Assembly: GCA_028275505.1 (NCBI GenBank)
Contig: JAPWUP010000001.1
Location: 19,826 to 83,825 of the forward strand
Reading direction: 5' to 3'
From: Bryobacteraceae bacterium
GTDB lineage: Bacteria; Acidobacteriota; Terriglobia; Bryobacterales; Bryobacteraceae
Length of the DNA: 64,000 bases
The position numbers and the translations under genes are program-made. The notes under the pieces are model-generated. The model had not been told where the DNA came from. It made no database searches and was given only the letters and a program-made list of their open reading frames with translations. Positions 57,644-64,000 of the stretch are shown here, piece by piece; positions within the stretch are counted from its first letter, which is position 1; every line of letters begins with the position of its first letter.

Positions 57644-58279
57644 GTGACTGCTTTGTTGCTTGCTTTGCACCTGCTGATGCCCGCGGCCCAGGTCCAGCGC
57701 GACTTCCTCACCGCGGACGAAGCCGACCAGATCCGCCTGGTCCAGGATCCCAACGAACGCATCAAACTGTACTTGCAGTTCGCACGCCGACGACTGGAGC
57801 TGGTCCGGCAGGCGCTGGAAAGCCCCAAGCCCGGACGGGCCTCTCTGATCCACGACACCCTCGAAGATTACGAGCGCATCATTGACGCCATTGATACGGT
57901 CATTGAGGACGCCCTCCGTCGCAAGCTCCCCGTCGAAGACGGCATCCGCGCCGTGGCTGGCGCGGAGAAAGAATTTCTCGCCCTATTGGAAAAGATCGAG
58001 GCGATGGAGGCGCCGGATCGCGACCGCTACGAATTCATCCTCACGCAAGCCCTGGAGACCACGCGCGACAGCCTCGAGCTGGCCGAAGAGGATGTGGGGC
58101 GCCGCTCCCAGGAAGTGGCGGAACGCGACGAGCGGGAGCAAAAGCAGCGCGAAGCCCTGATGCAGCCCAAGGACCTGGAGGAAAAACGCGCCGCGGAAAA
58201 GAAAGCCGCAGAAGAGGCCCAAAAACGGAAAGCTCCTACCTTGCTGCGCAAAGGCGAGACCCTGAAGAAGAAACCGTAG
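57644..58279 (+). CDS. Helical secreted hypothetical protein with charged C-terminus
   Basis: 211 aa; KDLEEKRAAEKKAAEEAQKRKAPTLLRKGETLKKKP. Confidence 0.6.
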   Translation: MTALLLALHLLMPAAQVQRDFLTADEADQIRLVQDPNERIKLYLQFARRRLELVRQALESPKPGRASLIHDTLEDYERIIDAIDTVIEDALRRKLPVEDGIRAVAGAEKEFLALLEKIEAMEAPDRDRYEFILTQALETTRDSLELAEEDVGRRSQEVAERDEREQKQREALMQPKDLEEKRAAEKKAAEEAQKRKAPTLLRKGETLKKKP

Positions 58280-58369
58280 CACCCAACTCGGGTACTGGAA
58301 CCGGATCCCGAGTACTAAGTAAATTCTGCCCGCCTGAAGGGATTTACGTTTTCCAGCTTCTCTGGCAGA

Positions 58370-58855
58370 ATGAAAGCAGTGCAGATCCGAAGCCAATGGG
58401 TTGCCTCGCTGAAGCTGGCGGCAGCCTTGTCACTCCTGCTGGCGTTGCCCTTGGGCGCGGGGCCCGTCAACTGCATCCCTCTGCCCTTGCCCGACGGAAG
58501 CTTCGTGCCCGGCTTGTGCGAAGACGATTCGTGGGTGCCCCAGCCGCCGTGGTGGTATCTGCCGCCGTGGCCGCCCGAACCCACGCCGCCACCGCCGTGG
58601 TTCTTCCTGCCCCCGACGCCACAGCCGGACCCGCCACCGCCGCTGTGGTTCTTCCAGAACGACCCGCTGCCGGACCTGCTCCTTCCCGATCCGGGCGCGC
58701 CTCCCTCGCTGGCGTCTTTCGATGACGGCTCGCGCCTTGCGCCCGGCGACGATCCCCAGCCCGCTCCTGAACCCGGCGGGCTGGCGCTGATCGGCCTCGG
58801 CTTGCTCGCGCTGGGGATTCTGGGGCGGTGGCGCAGCATGCGGCGACCGCGCTAG
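58370..58855 (+). CDS. Pro/Trp-rich secreted protein with PEP-CTERM-like sorting signal
   Basis: 161 aa; signal peptide, PPPPWFFLPPTPQPDPPPPLWFF low complexity, terminal PEPGGLALIGLGLLALGILGRWRSMRRPR. Confidence 0.75.
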   Translation: MKAVQIRSQWVASLKLAAALSLLLALPLGAGPVNCIPLPLPDGSFVPGLCEDDSWVPQPPWWYLPPWPPEPTPPPPWFFLPPTPQPDPPPPLWFFQNDPLPDLLLPDPGAPPSLASFDDGSRLAPGDDPQPAPEPGGLALIGLGLLALGILGRWRSMRRPR

Positions 58856-59700
58856 CGTACCGAGTACCGCGTCCACGCCTCCAGAAAATCGCGCCCGCGA
58901 TAACGGATCGTTCGGTCGTCCACAACCTCGGCGCCTGCGCGCAGCGCTGCGTCTATGGGCAGCGAGTTGCGCGTCGTATATTCGACCTCGATCGTGACGG
59001 GTCCCTCGATCCTGTAAGGCCGGATTTTGCCAATCTTGCTCATGGCGCGCCGCGCAGCAGCGCGGATGGCTTCTTGGGCAGCCTTGGCGGACATCGTGAT
59101 GCACGAGTAACGACCGAGGCCCTCCTTGACGGACAATAGCTCTGCGTCGGGCACAATCGCCTGGAGTTCTTTCACCGCGGCATCGTCGCCGGTCAAAAGG
59201 ATCACGGGCACGCCGAACCAGCCTGCCAGCGCCGCCCGCGTTTCGATCTCGCCCACCGGCTTGCCGTTCAGCCGCAGATTCTGGATCCCGAGCGAGCTGT
59301 AGCTGTGCGCCATGATGCCGCCGCGGGTGTTCGCCATGCTGTGCTGACCGATGAAAGCGAGACCGGCATAGCCGCGCTCCATCGTCATCGTGACCCCGAG
59401 GCTCCCGATGATCAACCGCGCGCGGGGATGGATCGTGAGCGCGGACAAGGTCTGGCTGCCGTCATGGCCGTCCCAAACCACGACTTCATCCGCTCCGCCT
59501 TCGAGGAATCCCTCCACTGCGGCGTTGACCTCGCCGGTCAACAACTGCCGTAGCTCCGGATCGCGCGGCTCGGTCTGCTCCTGACGGCAGATGCCGGCTA
59601 CGCCTTCCGCATCGGTGATCACGAAGATGCTCCTGCGGCCCTGACCGAACGCCCAAGGCGCGCACACCAGAATTGCCGCACAAATGATTCGCCTTGTCAT
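58852..59700 (-). CDS. M55 D-aminopeptidase (DppA-like) with signal peptide
   Basis: SIFVITDAEGVAGICRQEQ...EVNAAVEGFLEGGADEVVVWDGHDGSQTL...GLAFIGQHSMANTRGGIMAHSYSS. Confidence 0.88.
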   Translation of the reverse strand: MTRRIICAAILVCAPWAFGQGRRSIFVITDAEGVAGICRQEQTEPRDPELRQLLTGEVNAAVEGFLEGGADEVVVWDGHDGSQTLSALTIHPRARLIIGSLGVTMTMERGYAGLAFIGQHSMANTRGGIMAHSYSSLGIQNLRLNGKPVGEIETRAALAGWFGVPVILLTGDDAAVKELQAIVPDAELLSVKEGLGRYSCITMSAKAAQEAIRAAARRAMSKIGKIRPYRIEGPVTIEVEYTTRNSLPIDAALRAGAEVVDDRTIRYRGRDFLEAWTRYSVR

Positions 59701-59728
59701 GCCCGAAAGTATACTGCGGGTGGGGTCG

Positions 59729-61357
59729 TCAGGCGCCGATGTGGAACTCGGCTTCGACCTCGGGACTGTCGTGCCAGCCCAGACGGCAGGCTTTGGCGCG
59801 CAGCCGGGCGCTCTGCTCGAGCCGGATGGGACGCGCGTACAATTCCCAGTGCGCTTTCTCGCCGGGCTCAGTCGTCCACGCGATCGAGGCGCCCTCGGTC
59901 GGGCAGCTCAGACGCACCTCCACCGGCCCGCGGAAGCGGCCGCCTGCAGGCTCGATCACGGGCCGCGCCGTCGTCTGCCAGACGCCGCCCGGGCGCATCC
60001 GTTCCTGAAGCTCCGGCTCAGGAATCAATCCCAGATCGCCGCTTTGCTTCATGAAGTCGTCCAGCACGCGCCGCATCCGTTCGAGCACCTCGCGATGCGC
60101 CGGCGAGCCGGCCAGATTGTTGACCTCGTGCGGATCTTCGAAGGTGTCGTAAAGTTCCTCGGGCGGTTTTTCGGGAAGGAAGAAATTGCGCTGCGGCCCC
60201 ACCAGCTTGCCTTCCTTGTTCAACCGGCGCATCTCGCGCATGGTGGGCATCTGCTCCATGTAATCAATGTACTGGGCGTACGGCTTGCAGGCCTGATAAT
60301 TCCGGATGTAACGGTAACGGCGGTCGCGGACCGCGCGCATCATGTCGTAGGCCTCGTCCATGCGATCGCGCGCGTTGAACACGTACTCGCGCGGCGGCGC
60401 CGCCTGCGGGCCCAGAAACGCGCGACCCTGCATCCAAGAAGGAATCTCGACGCCGGCAATCGAGAGCACGGTCGGCCCGAGGTCCATCAGACTGACCAGT
60501 TCCTCGCGCACGGTCCCCGGTTTGATCTGACCGGGCCAGCGGATGATCAGCGGCACGCGGCAGCCCGAATCGTAAGGCCAGCGTTTGGCCCGCGGCAGGC
60601 CTCGCCCGTGATCGCTCCAGAAAAAGACCACCGTGTTCTCGGCCAGCCCTTCCTCTTCCAGTTGCTTGAGCCAGTCGCCGATCCAGTAATCCAGGGCCGT
60701 GATCAGGTCATAGTAGTTCGCCCAGTCGCGCCGCACCACGGGAGTATCCGGATAATAGGGCGGCAGCACGGCCTTGGCCGGATCGTGCCGCTCCTCGGGC
60801 TTCAGGCGCGCCGTCTGTTTGGCGAACACGGCAGGCTCGGCGCGGATCTGGCTCTCGTGCGTCACCGTGTTGTTGAACACGGCGAAGAAAGGCTGCCCCT
60901 TGCGCCGGTTGCGGTAGTGCGCGCGGTTGGAACACTCGTCCCACGCCGTCAGTGGCGCCGGGAAATTGTAGTCGGTCTTGACGTTGTTGGTGCAGTAGTA
61001 ACCCGCCGCACGCAGGTACTCCGTGAAGCACTTCACGAAAGGCGGCGGAACGCCCTGCGACCGCATGTGATGCGTGCCGATCGAGGCCGGCCACATCGCG
61101 GTGATGATGGAAGAGCGGCTGGGCGCGCAGACCGGATAGGTGGAAAAGGCGTAACGATACAAGGCGCCCTCGCGCGCCAGACGGTCGAGATTCGGCGTAT
61201 GCGCGTAGGTGTCGCCGTAGCAGCCCAGATCGGGACTCAGATCCTCGCAGCTCAGCCAGAGAATGTTCGGCCGCGTCTCGGCTCGCAGACCGGGGACAAA
61301 AACCGATGCGGTAGAGGCGGCAAGAAACTCTCGCCGGGTGGGGGCGGTCTCGCTCAT
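59729..61357 (-). CDS. Sulfatase with Tat-like signal
   Basis: 542 aa; TRREFLAAS; NILWLSCEDLSPDLGCYG; YPVCAPSRSSIITAMWP (CxPxR); FFWSDHGRGLPRAKRWPYDSGCRVPLI. Confidence 0.93.
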   Translation of the reverse strand: MSETAPTRREFLAASTASVFVPGLRAETRPNILWLSCEDLSPDLGCYGDTYAHTPNLDRLAREGALYRYAFSTYPVCAPSRSSIITAMWPASIGTHHMRSQGVPPPFVKCFTEYLRAAGYYCTNNVKTDYNFPAPLTAWDECSNRAHYRNRRKGQPFFAVFNNTVTHESQIRAEPAVFAKQTARLKPEERHDPAKAVLPPYYPDTPVVRRDWANYYDLITALDYWIGDWLKQLEEEGLAENTVVFFWSDHGRGLPRAKRWPYDSGCRVPLIIRWPGQIKPGTVREELVSLMDLGPTVLSIAGVEIPSWMQGRAFLGPQAAPPREYVFNARDRMDEAYDMMRAVRDRRYRYIRNYQACKPYAQYIDYMEQMPTMREMRRLNKEGKLVGPQRNFFLPEKPPEELYDTFEDPHEVNNLAGSPAHREVLERMRRVLDDFMKQSGDLGLIPEPELQERMRPGGVWQTTARPVIEPAGGRFRGPVEVRLSCPTEGASIAWTTEPGEKAHWELYARPIRLEQSARLRAKACRLGWHDSPEVEAEFHIGA

Positions 61358-61404
61358 CGTGAACTATCTTTACGCCGCCAGCGCACCGCGCGCAAGCTCG
61401 CGTC

Positions 61405-63780
61405 TCATTCCACGACCAGCACTTCTTTGCCCCAGCGTCCGGCCATCAGCGCCCGCCCGGCGCGAACCGCGTCCGTGAAACCTGCAGGACCGGCGGCCCC
61501 TGGCGCAAGCTGGACCCAGGCCTCGCCCGTCCCCGCGCCCATGCGCAGCCGCAACCCGAGCCAACCCCGCTCCTCGAGAAGCTCCGTCTGGAAGTCCTCA
61601 CCCGGACCACGTACGGTCATCAGGGCCGCAATGCGCGTGGCCGCCACGGGCTCGCGCGTCTCAGCCCGGAAATGCCACTGGTTGGGACGCTCCTCGTGGT
61701 ACTCGGGCGGATTTCCCGCATTGTAGGGCGTATCGAACTGATCGGTCAGGTGGAAAGCCAGCCCTTGCGCACAGGCCAGGCGCACTTCGAGCGACGCTCC
61801 CCGACGTCGCGCGATCACCGTGGCCGCCTTTTCGTCGCACTCCATTTTTTCCAAAGCATGGAGCAGCCACTGGTAACGGGCCGGCGCCGGGGCCTCCAGT
61901 TCGTCCAGCAAAAGGAGGACGCCGGGTCGCAGGAAAAGCACATGGCGGAGGAAACGCTTGAGACGCCCGCCGTAGGCTTCCGCCGCATCCCCGCAGACGT
62001 AGGTCAGGGCCTGCTGGTGACGGAAGGCGGCGATCCGCCCGCGGGCCCGCGCACTGCGCACGATCTGGCCTTCGCCGTTTACGAGCACGCAGTTGTTGGC
62101 CTTGGTCTGCCGCGTCCACTCCGCATGGTGCGGCATGCCGTACGCCGGCCCGTAATAACCCGAGGGAATGGCCAGGGCTCGACCGCCCTTCAGAATGGCG
62201 AAGGAGTTCTGATCCGCGTGGCTGTGACTGACGCTGCCGTAGGGACTTGATTTAAACAAAAAGAAGGTGTCCTGTTCCGGTCGGTCCAGCGCGCTGTGCA
62301 GCGCCGCCCACCCGATGCCGCGGAAAACCGCTGCCGAGGGCAGCTCCGAAGGCGGCCTGGGAGGCACGTTGTCTTCCGTCAGCACAGCGACCAGGGCGTC
62401 CGAGACGCCCTCCGCCAGCCCGCCCGCCTGCTGCGCCCACCACACGCAGGCCGGATCCTTCAGGCGCCGGCCGTGGTGCGCCATGAGTACGGCGCCGGCG
62501 GGGCCGGACGCCGGGCGGTCCGATCCGTCCCCGAACGGCCGCTGCTCGCCGATGGGCGAGGCGCAGTAAAGGAAGAACCGCCGCACGCGGTTGAAGAACG
62601 GCTTGCGATAAAGATCGAAACCGGTAGCCGTCCGCAGCGCCTCGATCGCCGGCAAATAAAGCGTGTTGTAACTGAGGGCGTAACTGACTCCTTCGGCCCA
62701 GCCCCCGTCGCTGTCGCCCCAGTGCGGATAAAAGGTGAGCAGCGCGCGCAACGAGTAATCGAGCCACTCGGCCGCATCCTGGGCTTCGCCTTTCAGTACT
62801 ACCGCGTACTCGGTCAGATAGGCGATCAGCCGCCCGTTGTGGCTCTCGGCGGGAGTGGCCAGATAGTCGGCGCGTCGCAGACGCCGCAGCACTTGCCGCG
62901 CCCGCCCGGCCGTCATCTCGCGCACGCGCTCGCGCTCGGAGGGATCCAGCAACGGGTACAGCCAGTCGTACGCGCGGTGGCCGAACCGCGCCATCGAAAG
63001 TCCCGGCTCATCGCCGAACTCCGAAAGCACCGACATCGGCCCTTCGATGCCCCACCGCTCGATCTCCAGCAGAATGCGCTTCGCCGCCAGCCCGTAGCGC
63101 TCGTCCCCGCTCAGCAACCAGGCCAGCGCCAGCGTGTTCATGGCGCCGTCCACCACTCGCCGGAACTCGCGGAAATACACGGTGTAGCCCATGCGCTGGC
63201 GGACCTTGTCGGGGAACGTATGGTAGCGCGGCGGCTCGGGCGGGGGCGTGTTCAAAGCGCGGTCGGCTGCGCGCCGGATGGCTTCCCAGGCATCGCGCCG
63301 GGTGGACCCCAGAGTCGCGCGCACGCGCTCCAGTTCATCCTCGAGGAAGATGTATCGCGGATGCCCGTCTGGCACGCGATCGAGCAGTCTGGCCGGGTCT
63401 TCCCAGGGCAGCTCCGGCACACCTTTGGGAATGCGGAATCGCCACCAGCCGCGTCGGGCAACCACCCGATCCCGATCCAGCGCTTCCACATCCCACGCGT
63501 AATCTCCGGGCGGCAGCACGGTGGTGGGCAAGTGAACGGGATCCGGATGCGGCTGGCTCTCGTAGACCACTTTGCCGTGCCCGCGGCGGATCACCACCCG
63601 GTATGCCGTAGCGCCGGCTGCGCGCCACCAGGCAAAGCCCGGCGGGTTGATGGCCACCTCGGCGCCGTCGGACGGTTGCATGAAGCTGGCGCGCTCGGGT
63701 TGCTCACGGGGAAAGCCGCCGGACGCCAACGTCCAGGGCAAGGCAGGAACGGCCAGGAAACCTCGTCGCGTGAATCGCAT
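61405..63780 (-). CDS. Heparinase II/III-like polysaccharide lyase (DUF4962-type N-terminus), Tat-like signal
   Basis: 791 aa; FTRRGFLAVPALPW; YGSVSHSHADQNSFAILKGGRALAIPSGYYGPAYGMPHHAEWTRQTKANNCVLVNGEGQ. Confidence 0.85.
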   Translation of the reverse strand: MRFTRRGFLAVPALPWTLASGGFPREQPERASFMQPSDGAEVAINPPGFAWWRAAGATAYRVVIRRGHGKVVYESQPHPDPVHLPTTVLPPGDYAWDVEALDRDRVVARRGWWRFRIPKGVPELPWEDPARLLDRVPDGHPRYIFLEDELERVRATLGSTRRDAWEAIRRAADRALNTPPPEPPRYHTFPDKVRQRMGYTVYFREFRRVVDGAMNTLALAWLLSGDERYGLAAKRILLEIERWGIEGPMSVLSEFGDEPGLSMARFGHRAYDWLYPLLDPSERERVREMTAGRARQVLRRLRRADYLATPAESHNGRLIAYLTEYAVVLKGEAQDAAEWLDYSLRALLTFYPHWGDSDGGWAEGVSYALSYNTLYLPAIEALRTATGFDLYRKPFFNRVRRFFLYCASPIGEQRPFGDGSDRPASGPAGAVLMAHHGRRLKDPACVWWAQQAGGLAEGVSDALVAVLTEDNVPPRPPSELPSAAVFRGIGWAALHSALDRPEQDTFFLFKSSPYGSVSHSHADQNSFAILKGGRALAIPSGYYGPAYGMPHHAEWTRQTKANNCVLVNGEGQIVRSARARGRIAAFRHQQALTYVCGDAAEAYGGRLKRFLRHVLFLRPGVLLLLDELEAPAPARYQWLLHALEKMECDEKAATVIARRRGASLEVRLACAQGLAFHLTDQFDTPYNAGNPPEYHEERPNQWHFRAETREPVAATRIAALMTVRGPGEDFQTELLEERGWLGLRLRMGAGTGEAWVQLAPGAAGPAGFTDAVRAGRALMAGRWGKEVLVVE

Positions 63781-63839
63781 GAGTACCCAAGACTACGCGA
63801 GGCCGGCCGCGACTGTCAAATCGCGGGCGACTTTCACGT

Positions 63840-64000
63840 TTACGCTTCTTCACTCAACGCCGCATCCACCAACGCTGCGAAATTCTCGCCCGACTCCGAC
63901 CACAACTGCCGCTGGGCGACCGGCAGCGCTTTCGCCACTTCCTCGGCCAGACGCACCACGCTGCGCAGATTCGATCGCGCGATCAGGTCGGCCCGCGGCA
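63840..64000 (-). CDS. C-terminal end of an unidentified protein (truncated at window edge)
   Basis: Manual reverse translation ...PRADLIARSNLRSVVRLAEEVAKALPVAQRQLWSESGENFAALVDAALSEEA*. Confidence 0.45.
   Translation of the reverse strand, partial: PRADLIARSNLRSVVRLAEEVAKALPVAQRQLWSESGENFAALVDAALSEEA

Noticed and set aside
58350-58400. Possible sigma54 (TGGCAC-N5-TTGC) element near the PEP-CTERM-like gene, as reported for some PEP-CTERM regulons
   Set aside because: TGGCAGAATGAAAGCA overlaps the start codon and matches the -12 element poorly

Overview
This is a GC-rich bacterial chromosomal window. Gene content (PEP-CTERM-like protein, many Tat-exported sulfatases, DUF3604, ThuA) suggests an Acidobacteriota/Solibacteres-like genome; that taxonomy is inference only. 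Main blocks: (1) ~1-23.7 kb, minus strand: a large exopolysaccharide/O-antigen locus with many glycosyltransferases, a CapK-like ligase, acyltransferase, O-antigen-ligase-like protein, methyltransferases, Wzm/Wzt ABC transporter, beta-propeller protein, Wzc-like BY-kinase, Wza-like SLBB exporter and an RHH protein. (2) ~24.1-25.0 kb: a decayed tyrosine integrase beside tRNA-Val(CAC). (3) 25.2-30 kb: two Tat-type sulfatases flanking a DUF3604 protein. (4) 30.1-46.4 kb: a redox island. An HdrD-like protein and an Rrf2 regulator diverge from a tightly packed 17-gene operon: hdrC-hdrB-hdrA(N-half)-DRTGG-ATPase-[FeFe]-hydrogenase-like-DRTGG-PHP-ATPase-nuoE-2Fe2S-nuoF-(nuoG::hdrA C-half fusion)-mvhD-mvhG-mvhA-maturation protease. 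The standout observation is that HdrA appears split into two complementary halves. They lie about 6.5 kb apart, and the C-terminal half is fused to a NuoG/HoxU-like ferredoxin module, so the bifurcating FAD site would have to be assembled in trans between the Hdr and diaphorase modules. (5) 46.4-64 kb: UbiX, an XRE/S24-like regulator with a perfect 18-bp palindrome beside its promoter, a 39-aa secreted peptide ORF, ThuA tandem protein, orphan pilin, UvrA, TPR, PEP-CTERM-like protein, M55 peptidase, a third sulfatase and a heparinase-like protein. All calls are from reading the sequence and ORF track; no database search was run.
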